Positions 55,831-64,000 of a stretch of 64,000 nt of DNA are shown one piece after another. The position numbers and the translations under genes are program-made. Each line of letters opens with the position of its first letter. The first letter of the stretch is position 1. Source of the DNA: an archaeon (GTDB lineage Archaea; Thermoproteota; Nitrososphaeria; Nitrososphaerales; Gagatemarchaeaceae); NCBI GenBank assembly GCA_021848045.1, contig JAJZNC010000060.1, positions 62,001-126,000 of the forward strand, written 5' to 3'. The notes below the pieces were generated by a model. That model ran no database searches, had not been told where the DNA came from, and worked only from the letters and a program-made list of their open reading frames with translations.

Positions 55831-56097
55831 ATGAAATCGATACTAGTGGCCGGCGTTTTCCTAGTGGTCGGTCTGGCCTTCTTCTTTCTTGCTCCCGTCT
55901 ATCAAGTTTCGTACCATAACCCTCCGGTCTGCAATTCGGCCAACGCGGTGATATATTGTGGTGCGGTGGTCCCTCCTTCAATCTGGAAGTCACTGAGCTG
56001 CGTTGTCGGCATCGGAGCAGGAGTGATATATGTCACCGGTCCCTTTCCCTCACCTCGGTATCGTTTAGGCGATTTCCTTCTTTATTGTCCCCTTTGA
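55831..56097 (+). CDS. Small membrane protein
   Basis: MKSILVAGVFLVVGLAFFFLAPVYQVS. Confidence 0.45.
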   Translation: MKSILVAGVFLVVGLAFFFLAPVYQVSYHNPPVCNSANAVIYCGAVVPPSIWKSLSCVVGIGAGVIYVTGPFPSPRYRLGDFLLYCPL

Positions 56098-56503
56098 ACC
56101 AAGTCAGCCGATGAATCCTGACAGGCCTTCAAAATTGCCAAAGCCGACATCAACTCGACAGGGAGTTTATGGGGAGCTTTTTGCCCCTATTGCGAGGACG
56201 TTTTGAGAAAATACGTTATCTGACAGACTGAATGAGAATCAGGTCATTGCTGTTGCAACATTCTTGAAGGCACAATGATTGCCACTAACTAACGTTAGTG
56301 AGAAGCGAATCGACATCAAAGACATTTGTCCCGACAAAGTAACGGAACTACTCATTGAAGCGAAAGGCGAGATTGGTTCGAAGGGTCGGACTGAGCGTTA
56401 CAAGGAGAGTTTCTCTCTTGGACAGAAGAAGGGACCGTTTAGGCAAGCAGCTACTATGGGCGGCTCATGCTTTCAGCACTGCCCCCTCGTCTCGAATGCT
56501 TGA

Positions 56504-57439
56504 TTAGGAATCCTTCCAACCGAGGGTGAGGGTCGTGGCGCCGCTATTCCAGCCAGCGGTTGGAGTGCAGAAGGTATCGGGCGTCGATGCGCTCGTAGTA
56601 GCGGTACCGCCACTGGGGCTCGTTGTGTAGGAGACCGAGCCAAAGGCATCTGAGGTCGTTCCGGGCATCTGCGTACAGGTGCTCAAATTGATGGGTTCGA
56701 GGGCGCCCGCATAAGCCAAGGGATACTGGTCAGAAGTGCACTGGTACAGAATTGAATGTGTGCCCGCGGAGGTATCCTTGGCGTTTATCCCGTACCCCGG
56801 TCCGTTATTGATGCAACCGGATATACTTGAGTAGTATGTCATCACCCCTTGAATGGTGTCACCGTTACTTGTGCTCACAGGGGTGGCATAATCGACGATG
56901 CTTCCGATAAGGGCATACGCCGTAAGCCTAAAGCTATTGGAGCAGTCAGTTGAGGTGATGCAGCCATAGGTCAGAAGGGGCTGTATTATGTCCGGGTTGT
57001 TCTGGGTCGAGTAGTACACAAGAGCGTCGAACAGTCCTACTCCTTGGTTCGAACCAAATGATCCGCTTGAGGGATTTGGAGGACGGGTCCATTGATCCTG
57101 GAAGCTGGCAAAATATTGGTTGAGGTTCAACCCACCCTCCGTTCCGAGAGCCTCAGGTCCGCCGGAGCAGCAGGAATAAACCACACTCGTCATAGAGCAC
57201 GGGATAGCCGCGTTCGCCACGACGCTGCCGTTCGGAAAAATAATCGTGCCAGCTGCAGAATTCACAATCGAACCCGACGGTACTTCACGGGCGCAGAACG
57301 ATCCTCCGTCCTGCGAGGATACCGCAGAAGTCGAAAGGGGTGCCGCGATTGCGGTCGACAATCCGCCTGATGTGATTAGGACCGCTAATAGTGCAAACAT
57401 ACCTATGACCTCCAGTTTGGATATTGCCCGGCGCATCAT
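56504..57439 (-). CDS. Exported hypothetical protein
   Basis: N-terminal signal/TM, Thr/Ser/Gly-rich body with Cys. Confidence 0.6.
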   Translation of the reverse strand: MMRRAISKLEVIGMFALLAVLITSGGLSTAIAAPLSTSAVSSQDGGSFCAREVPSGSIVNSAAGTIIFPNGSVVANAAIPCSMTSVVYSCCSGGPEALGTEGGLNLNQYFASFQDQWTRPPNPSSGSFGSNQGVGLFDALVYYSTQNNPDIIQPLLTYGCITSTDCSNSFRLTAYALIGSIVDYATPVSTSNGDTIQGVMTYYSSISGCINNGPGYGINAKDTSAGTHSILYQCTSDQYPLAYAGALEPINLSTCTQMPGTTSDAFGSVSYTTSPSGGTATTSASTPDTFCTPTAGWNSGATTLTLGWKDS

Positions 57440-57559
57440 TGCGTCCGAAAGTCATTGGCCCGGACCTAAAAAGGAAGATTCACAACTGATAACTCAATTG
57501 AATAATCAACTGATAACAATGTTCTGTAAAATCACAGGCAAGCCGCCTCTACTATCTTC

Positions 57560-57946
57560 CTAGGCCTCTCCTGTCTGCCGGTATCCCTTCAAAGTATCTT
57601 CTATGTACCTGAGCAGGATCGGGTCACTACAGGTGAACTTGTAGGTCTTATGCGTTCTATCTCCATGACCTTTTGTGGTGACCTCGGCCACGAGATGAAG
57701 TCGTAGCGACGAATACTGGGGCTCGTACGAGCCTGGTTGGCCGCGAATGGCTCCGATGACTTCACTTGGGTAGAGACGTGTCTTGTGACAAATCTCGGAG
57801 ACAGAAAGCGGGTCCAGGCTGTTCATGAGAGTCCAAAGCACGAGACGCCGCACCCGTCCTCGCAATGCCATGTTAAGCAAGCGACGATCGACATTAGGGT
57901 CGCGCGTGGCATCAGCCATGACAAACCCAGAAGATTGTTCTACCAT
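57560..57946 (-). CDS. Winged-helix regulator
   Basis: RRLVLWTLMNSLDPLSVSEICHKTRLYPSEVIGAIRG. Confidence 0.6.
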   Translation of the reverse strand: MVEQSSGFVMADATRDPNVDRRLLNMALRGRVRRLVLWTLMNSLDPLSVSEICHKTRLYPSEVIGAIRGQPGSYEPQYSSLRLHLVAEVTTKGHGDRTHKTYKFTCSDPILLRYIEDTLKGYRQTGEA

Positions 57947-57972
57947 CCTCGTATTTACGCATTTTCACGAAA

Positions 57973-58443
57973 CTAAAAGCCGAAAAGTCGTGTTATGACT
58001 AACATTGATGAATTTGAACGTAATTGGGTGTGCGAACCTGCCTTGTCGCTGGAGCGGATTATCTCGCGCTTCCTCTTCGAGGGCTCTATCCAGTCCAGCG
58101 CGCGATAGACCCTCTGCACCTTCTTCCTGTTGACGGGCGTGCCGAGCACCCTGGTGAGCTGCGCCGCTATCCTCCTCGTCCCGTAGGTGGGCCTCTTGAC
58201 GGCTATCTCTCTTGCCTTCTCCGTGACAACGGGGTCGAGCGAGACCGTACGCCTCGTCTTCGCGTAGTAGTAGAGGTTCCTGCTCGCGCCTGCGTGGAGG
58301 AGCGCCTTCCCGAGGCTCATTCCAGAGTCAGGCATCGCCCTGATCACCAAGAGCCTCTCCCCCTTTGTCTGCTCCAAAATGTTGGACGAATCGGTTGGAA
58401 CGGCACTAGCATAGCTGGATCGTTGGAAGCACGCTCGAACCAT
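57973..58443 (-). pseudogene. IS3-family transposase OrfB remnant
   Basis: ERLLVIRAMPDSGMSLGKALLHAGASRNLYYY...KRPTYGTRRIAAQLTRVLGTPVNRKKVQRVYRALD; catalytic DDE part absent. Confidence 0.7.
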
Positions 58444-60130
58444 TGAATATGTGCAGCGTCACGCATACCCCGTACCCAGCTATCCAACCTCCCGCGGCCG
58501 CCCAAATTGGCCCGCTTGCTGACCCCGCCACCTGGGTAAGGGAAGGTATTGAAAACGCGATAATAGCGGTGCCGTTATAACCAACCAATTCCGCTTGGTT
58601 GGTGGGGTACTCACCACCGAAGAGAACCGCCGAGTCAGTCTGTATCACGGCAACAGGATTACCTGACACCCTCGCGAAGCTATAGTTCCATAGTAGATTC
58701 CCTGCTGAGTCAAGCAACATGACTCCTGTATCATCTCCAATGGCGATGTGGGAACCGTCCGAAGACATGACCACAGGCTGCACCTCCGTGAAGAGCTGCC
58801 GTTGCCAGAGCAAGGCCCCCCGGGTCCCGTCAAAGTAGAGCAGACTGCCGTTGTCGGCACCGGATACGGTTCCCACCGCCACGCGGGACCCATTGCTCGA
58901 CATTTGGATGAATTTGACATTCGGTTCTTCAGTGTAATTCCAGACCTGCTGCCCTTGTGAATTCAGATAGAACACCCCCTTGTCAGCGTATGTAATCGCG
59001 CTCCCATCGTTCGACATTGCGAATTGACCGATTGAGCCTCGAGTAGGGGAGGTGTAGTTCCAGAGATCGAGTCCATCGCTGTTGAAGCAGATTATCCCGC
59101 TTTGGCCGTTCCCGTTTGTGTATGCCACGACGACTTTCGACCCGTTACCTGACATGGCGACATTCTGCAGGTACGTCCCCTGCGCCGCCGTGAAGTTCCA
59201 GAGCGCCGCACCCCCTCTATTGAAGACCAACAGTTGGCTGCTGCCATTTACTGGGCACAAGCATGGACCCTCCCCGAACGCCTGTCCGTTTCCTGCTGTC
59301 CCGGTGGCAGCGACATAAGAGCCATTGCCTGAAATTGCCACCGAGCCGACGGTACTGCCGTTTGTCACGTGCCTCCAGACCACTCTTGGTTGCCCCTTCA
59401 GGGCTACAAGATACACAGAGCCGTTATACCCACCCGTATCTGACGTTCCGGCCGCGGCGTAGGTTCCGTCAGGGCTTACGCTGAGTGCGTCAACTGTTTG
59501 GATTCCTGATAGATTGGTTGGCGCGGTATTCGGAAACTCGATGCTGAAGTTAAGATAGTTCCAAATCTCCCGATAAATCAGCCAGGTTTCATTCGCGACA
59601 GAGTATGAGTAGAAATCCTGTGCGGTGACAGTGCCCCTGAAATTACCGAGGAAGGGGTTTTCTCCGTAAAAGCTGAAGTTCGAGTTAACCACCGCTGACT
59701 TCTCTGATGTCACAGTTACGCTCTGAGTTAGGTTCGCTATGGTGGAGGGACTTCTCCAAGGTGCGAATGTGCTGTTCACCAGTGAGAGTATCTCTTTCGG
59801 ACCGGTGTAGACGCCCTTAAGTCCTGCCAGGTTGCCCAAACCCAACCAAATCAGGGTCGCATTTCCAGCGTACTGGCCAGCGATTCCTGACACATTGCCG
59901 TCGGAAAGGAGCTGCATATGGTGGGTGAAGTCGCTGAGCACAATGTCCGTCATTGACGTGCTCGCTGACGTAGTCGCGGTTTGAGACTGGGATGATCTCG
60001 GTGACGAATTCGAACTAGAAGGTCGTGACTGCAACAGTAATCCATAACCCGCGAAAGCCACGACAATCAACACGACCATTGCTAGGGTTACCAGCTTTGT
60101 TGAGACTCCAGACCGCCCTCCACGCTTCAA
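58406..60130 (-). CDS. Exported beta-propeller/WD-like repeat protein
   Basis: TM anchor; repeated SxDGSxxAxG...LLWNYS blades. Confidence 0.65.
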   Translation of the reverse strand: MKRGGRSGVSTKLVTLAMVVLIVVAFAGYGLLLQSRPSSSNSSPRSSQSQTATTSASTSMTDIVLSDFTHHMQLLSDGNVSGIAGQYAGNATLIWLGLGNLAGLKGVYTGPKEILSLVNSTFAPWRSPSTIANLTQSVTVTSEKSAVVNSNFSFYGENPFLGNFRGTVTAQDFYSYSVANETWLIYREIWNYLNFSIEFPNTAPTNLSGIQTVDALSVSPDGTYAAAGTSDTGGYNGSVYLVALKGQPRVVWRHVTNGSTVGSVAISGNGSYVAATGTAGNGQAFGEGPCLCPVNGSSQLLVFNRGGAALWNFTAAQGTYLQNVAMSGNGSKVVVAYTNGNGQSGIICFNSDGLDLWNYTSPTRGSIGQFAMSNDGSAITYADKGVFYLNSQGQQVWNYTEEPNVKFIQMSSNGSRVAVGTVSGADNGSLLYFDGTRGALLWQRQLFTEVQPVVMSSDGSHIAIGDDTGVMLLDSAGNLLWNYSFARVSGNPVAVIQTDSAVLFGGEYPTNQAELVGYNGTAIIAFSIPSLTQVAGSASGPIWAAAGGWIAGYGVCVTLHIFNGSSVLPTIQLC

Positions 60131-60571
60131 GAGGAATTCCCCCTAATTTTTAGATGACGAGTCTTTTAGAGATATTGGAGGAATGTTCTCAGTCGGGAGG
60201 TCGGGAGACGCAAAAAGCTTACCGAGAGCAATGAAGGAGTAAGGAGTCGCTTTTCGCATAATCTCAGCGCGGACTCAGCATGCGTGTACATTTTCCATCA
60301 GACGCTCATTACGTCTGTAGCAAACAGGGCAGAAATGAGCCGTTCTCGATACGCGGAGCGGCATTTTCACCCACTTTTGGGAATCTCTGGTTAGTCTGAA
60401 CATGATTGCGTTTCCTGAAATGTTTCGTCGCCACCAGAGGACAATCAAACTATCTTGTGGCAGATCCGGTCGGTTCAGATTCGTTCCCCAATTTTCCAGT
60501 AGGGCGCTTGTTCCGAAAGAAACCAGATAGGATGAGACGGCCCAACTTTCGCGCGTGATGTTCCTTCCTTC

Positions 60572-61816
60572 TCAGGCTCCATCGCTTGTATCCCAATGAA
60601 TTAGGAAGGTTCCGTACCCGTTCCCAACTTTGCTCATTGCGTCTGTTGTTGTCTGTTGATAATTGTTGTTGTACATATAGACCCCGTATCCATCCCCTGC
60701 GCTGTAGTACGAATAGACCCCAGTGTAGTCTCCGGTCAATCCGCCGGGGTTGAAGGCTACGTCTGTGAAATTCCAATCCGAGAATCCAGCCAGTTGATAT
60801 ACGGTATTCCACTCTCCCATGAACGCGGCGTATACAGGCGTGAATGGGTTCGTTGAGTCCCCTATGCTCACCGGGTTCCCGTTCGGCTGGGCGTCGCATA
60901 GTTCGCTTGACGTCCAGTCATTGAGGAATATGTAGTAGCCGTTTCCGCTGTAACCCGTGTATGGCAATTCATTCTCCTCGGTTGATTCCATTTCGTCGCC
61001 TGGATTGACTTCGCCATTAGCATACTGCATGTTAGGACAGTACTGGACGCTGGATTGACACCATGTGTCACTGTATCCCTTACAATAGATTTCAGTCCAT
61101 CCTTCATAGTCAACATAATCATTAGGAGGCGGATTTACGTTGGGAAAAATCGTTGAAATGATGCCCGCCTGGACTATTGTGGCATCACTCTGGGACGCCG
61201 TCTTTTGGTCCGTGAGCCCAACCCACTCGGACAGGTCACACTTGTAGGAAGACGTGCAGGTTATCGTACCTCCTGGCTCCTTTAGTTGAGGAATATACCA
61301 TATCGCATCAGACTCGTAGACTTGCTGACTCGCTCCTGAGTTTCCGGCTATTGCGTAGCCACTCCACTGACAGGAAGAGGAGCAACTTGGGGATATTGAC
61401 TCGGACACAGCAGGAGAAATGTGAGCCCAATTTACCACGTCAGTCGTTGGATTTTCCGAAATCGTGAGAGTATAGTCCGACCCATTAGCGCTTCGAGCGA
61501 GGAAGTTCACAGCTACGCCAGTCCAAGAGACAGTGCAATCCGATCCATACGACCATCCATCGTCGGAACCTGTGTACGTTACACTGAAGCCAGCTGCAAG
61601 TTGTTGGTACTGCGGTGTGGAAACGGCGAAAGAAATCGCCGCTTGAGAGGATACCGCTTCTGGTGCTCTAGTCACCTGGGCTTCTAGAGTCCCCATTGTG
61701 CAATCGACAGACGTCTGCGCATGAACAATCGACATGGAGCTCACTATGCCAATGACAATTGTGACCATTGTGACCGCTGCAAAGAATCTAAGGCCGCTTG
61801 ATGTCGATCCTCTCAT
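60572..61816 (-). CDS. Exported hypothetical protein (peptidase-G1-like look, unverified)
   Basis: Signal-like N-terminus; GWSYGSDCTVSWTGVAVNF...WVGLTDQKTASQSDATIVQAGI. Confidence 0.55.
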   Translation of the reverse strand: MRGSTSSGLRFFAAVTMVTIVIGIVSSMSIVHAQTSVDCTMGTLEAQVTRAPEAVSSQAAISFAVSTPQYQQLAAGFSVTYTGSDDGWSYGSDCTVSWTGVAVNFLARSANGSDYTLTISENPTTDVVNWAHISPAVSESISPSCSSSCQWSGYAIAGNSGASQQVYESDAIWYIPQLKEPGGTITCTSSYKCDLSEWVGLTDQKTASQSDATIVQAGIISTIFPNVNPPPNDYVDYEGWTEIYCKGYSDTWCQSSVQYCPNMQYANGEVNPGDEMESTEENELPYTGYSGNGYYIFLNDWTSSELCDAQPNGNPVSIGDSTNPFTPVYAAFMGEWNTVYQLAGFSDWNFTDVAFNPGGLTGDYTGVYSYYSAGDGYGVYMYNNNYQQTTTDAMSKVGNGYGTFLIHWDTSDGA

Positions 61817-61985
61817 TTCCAGAGTGTTGCTAATGAAATCATTAGGATATAACTCATGCAGAATCTAACATCAGGGATTAATCATCCCTGATTTGTAATC
61901 CGGGATTACAGATACTGGTTTCAGAAGATTCCTCCGGATTGCGCTCGTGCCGAGACACAAAGACAGTCGTCGACTGCTACTGAGC

Positions 61986-62279
61986 TCAGTGACCGTATCC
62001 TTCCAAGGTTACCAACGTCTTGTAGGCTCTCAACCATTCTCTCCCCTTGACCGTCATGGAGTATTTCTTGCGGCCTTTGGACTCGTCTATGACTTGAACA
62101 AATCCCCAAGAAAGCAACTGTCTGAGATAACTGCGTGCAACGTCGACGTTGAGATTGGTGGAGGTCACTATCCTGTTCTGGGTGGCATTACCATGGGTCA
62201 GGATTTCCAGAATCGACGCGAGCATATCTCGCCAAGTTCGTCGCCATGATCTTTGGGCCAACCCGTATACCGGATTCAC
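61986..62279 (-). CDS. Winged-helix regulator
   Basis: MLASILEILTHGNATQNRIVTSTNLNVDVARSYLRQLLSWGFVQV. Confidence 0.65.
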   Translation of the reverse strand: MNPVYGLAQRSWRRTWRDMLASILEILTHGNATQNRIVTSTNLNVDVARSYLRQLLSWGFVQVIDESKGRKKYSMTVKGREWLRAYKTLVTLEGYGH

Positions 62280-62451
62280 AAATTGTAGGCCTGAACTTAT
62301 GGGTTGTGAAATAAATCATTCAGGCTAGGTTGGCCAAGTCACCATTAAGATCTTGTCGTAGTCGGGTGGCGGTGTCGCTTCGTATCATGACGACCCTCTT
62401 TTGGCGACTTTTCGTGCGGGAAAAACGCCTCAATTACGAGCTGTCATGCCA

Positions 62452-62601
62452 TCAAGCGAAATCGCCTACCTTCCTTTGCACCACAATAGCAGCGAACTTG
62501 AACGCAACTACGTCTAAGAACCCTGCGACCGCAACCCTTCCTCTCTCTTTTGCTCCACTTCCAGCAGTACCAGCAACGCGCTCTACCACCATCGTGCTCA
62601 T
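62452..62601 (-). CDS. Small 49-aa hypothetical protein
   Basis: MSTMVVERVAGTAGSGAKERGRVAVAGFLDVVAFKFAAIVVQRKVGDFA. Confidence 0.35.
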   Translation of the reverse strand: MSTMVVERVAGTAGSGAKERGRVAVAGFLDVVAFKFAAIVVQRKVGDFA

Positions 62602-62693
62602 ACGCACGCCTCCTGTCCCCGGCCCGATGACACGTCTTAAGTAGCGAACAGCATTAGACCGAGATTCACTCCGATGGCCCTGAGGCTTGTCAT

Positions 62694-62828
62694 ATGGCGC
62701 TGCCAGTAGAACAGAGGGCTCTTCTTATTGTCGGCCTGACTGTAATCGTGATTGTCGTGGTGTCCCTGATACGCTTCTTGAGAGGCAGACCTATCTCCAA
62801 CTTCTCATCCTCACCCAGGAAACAGTAG
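62694..62828 (+). CDS. Single-TM microprotein (44 aa)
   Basis: MALPVEQRALLIVGLTVIVIVVVSLIRFLRGRPISNFSSSPRKQ. Confidence 0.45.
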   Translation: MALPVEQRALLIVGLTVIVIVVVSLIRFLRGRPISNFSSSPRKQ

Positions 62829-63111
62829 GCTTTGGAGTTAGCTAGCCTAGTCGCCCTAGCACTTGCCACCATCCGGACGATCGTCTGTCACATCATAGGC
62901 ATGCGAGAAGCGTGAGGTCTATGGCATGTCCACGGTTTGCGATTGACTTTTCAACTCGCTGCGACCGGACTCCTAGACTCCCCCCATTCCCGCTTGCGAT
63001 GGCGCTGGGCCACGATCGCTGGTCGCGCTGGGAAGCGGACCGCGCCGTTCGGGGGCGGGTTCTCAACAGCGAGAAACGACCACCGGTAATAAATACGGCG
63101 GGGCATGACTA

Positions 63112-63350
63112 CCGGCTGCCATCCGGCAAAGAGGGATGAATTCGTGGAATCAGAAACAGCGTGGAGGGAAGCCTCGACGTTTGGTACCAATTCACGACCG
63201 CCTAGGCGAGGAGAGTACGAAAGGACGAAAGTCCGGACTTCAGGCTGCGTCGAGGCGAGGGCGAACCGGGACGACGGTAATGAAGGAAAGTAGCTCGACC
63301 GGCTCCAAAGGAAAGCCACATCCATCCTGAGAGCCGGATGGCAGAATCCC
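63112..63350 (+). ncRNA. Structured RNA of unknown family
   Basis: 12-bp terminal helix CTGCCATCCGGC/GCCGGATGGCAG, 9-bp helix GCCTCGACG/CGTCGAGGC, GGAC-GAAA-GTCC hairpin; TATA-like AATAAATAC ~25 nt upstream. Confidence 0.6.
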
Positions 63351-63473
63351 ACCGGCGCGGGGCCGTCTTCCAGTGAAGGGAGATGCGCCGTTCTCATGCG
63401 TGAAAACCGTGCCCGCATCTTAAATCTCTCGTCGACTTCACTCCTGAGCGTGTAACACAGAGGTCGCAGAGAG

Positions 63474-63893
63474 ATGGACTCCTCGAAGATCAAGGCAATC
63501 GCCGATGAGATAGTCATGGCGACCACCGGGCTGCCTTCAGCGGGTGCAGTCAGGGAGCTGTTGGCCGAGTACGTCTCACAGCCGTCTCAGGAGAGACGGA
63601 TAGTCATACTGGCCGACGTCTACTCGTGCGTGTTGCAGGACCTTGAGTCGCCTGCCCCGGCCCTAGAGGCGGGAGAACCGCGGGACGACCCGCCACAGGA
63701 ATACACAGGCGTTCGGGACAGGGCGACCTTGGACGGGCAGCTCAACCAGCAGAACACAGCGTGCTCGTTCTGCGAGCTCATCCACGAGTTCTACCCGGGG
63801 GGAACGGCAGGGAGACACACCAGGAGGATGATTGCCAATCACCTCGAGCGGGAGCACGGGGTCGACCTCATCCACAGTAGAATCGCGAGATGA
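63474..63893 (+). CDS. Hypothetical protein with zinc-finger-like motif
   Basis: CSFCELIHEFYPGGTAGRHTRRMIANHLEREH. Confidence 0.6.
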   Translation: MDSSKIKAIADEIVMATTGLPSAGAVRELLAEYVSQPSQERRIVILADVYSCVLQDLESPAPALEAGEPRDDPPQEYTGVRDRATLDGQLNQQNTACSFCELIHEFYPGGTAGRHTRRMIANHLEREHGVDLIHSRIAR

Positions 63894-64000
63894 GGTAGAG
63901 GCCTGCGAGAGCAGGTGCCCCAGCGTCTAGGGCTCAGGCTATCCGCGCGTTCACGTTGATTACGTGGGTCATGCTGTAGACCGCCGGGCAGCGCTCTTCA

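Larger units (their letters stand above)
50594..62975. mobile_element. Probable integrated element with tyrosine recombinase at the tRNA-Gly 3' end
   Basis: Integrase 50 bp past tRNA; imperfect copy of tRNA 3' end at 62950-62975 (22/26); lower GC; accessory gene content. Confidence 0.6.

Noticed and set aside
50594-62533. Exact 13-bp repeat CCCTGCGACCGCA at 50594-50606 and 62521-62533 as att sites
   Set aside because: The second copy lies inside a plausible small coding ORF (62452-62601) and has no flanking similarity; the longer imperfect copy at 62950-62975 fits the GC boundary better. Kept only as an alternative.
63112-63350. Assignment as RNase P or SRP RNA
   Set aside because: Lacks the P4/CR-II/III/IV set and the SRP helix-8 GGUGAA/AGCAG motifs; left as unknown family.
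1-64000. CRISPR array, rRNA operon or large tandem repeats
   Set aside because: No regularly spaced direct repeats or rRNA signatures were seen on either strand.

Overview
High-GC archaeal chromosome segment. The upkeep genes include HflX, aTrm56, TFE, TiaS, tandem MutS-family ATPases, Mre11-Rad50-NreA, LeuRS, AlaRS, AlaX, DTD2, the SecE/Spt5/L11/L1/L10 and FtsY/prefoldin/eIF6/L31e/L39e/PDCD5/S19e clusters, Nep1 and Tsr3. The most striking signals lie between genes. (1) 2630-2790 is an initiator tRNA-Met whose cloverleaf is restored only if four short introns (D-loop, 37/38, T-stem, T-loop) are removed; each sits on a bulge-helix-bulge-like motif. (2) 50460-50606 is a tRNA-Gly(UCC)-like gene with three inferred introns. 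It abuts a tyrosine recombinase and probably forms the left end of a ~12.4 kb lower-GC integrated element. (3) A crcB-type fluoride riboswitch precedes CrcB/DUF190. (4) An RNase P RNA lies at ~19.03-19.33 kb. (5) A strongly structured, promoter-preceded RNA of unknown family lies at ~63.11-63.35 kb. (6) A translationally coupled operon encodes a degenerate HerA-like ATPase, a RadA/RadB-like ATPase and a membrane protein; its promoter shares a 19-nt operator with a second promoter. (7) Two decaying genes are visible (UdgB and an O-methyltransferase). All family assignments come from reading the sequence; no searches were run.
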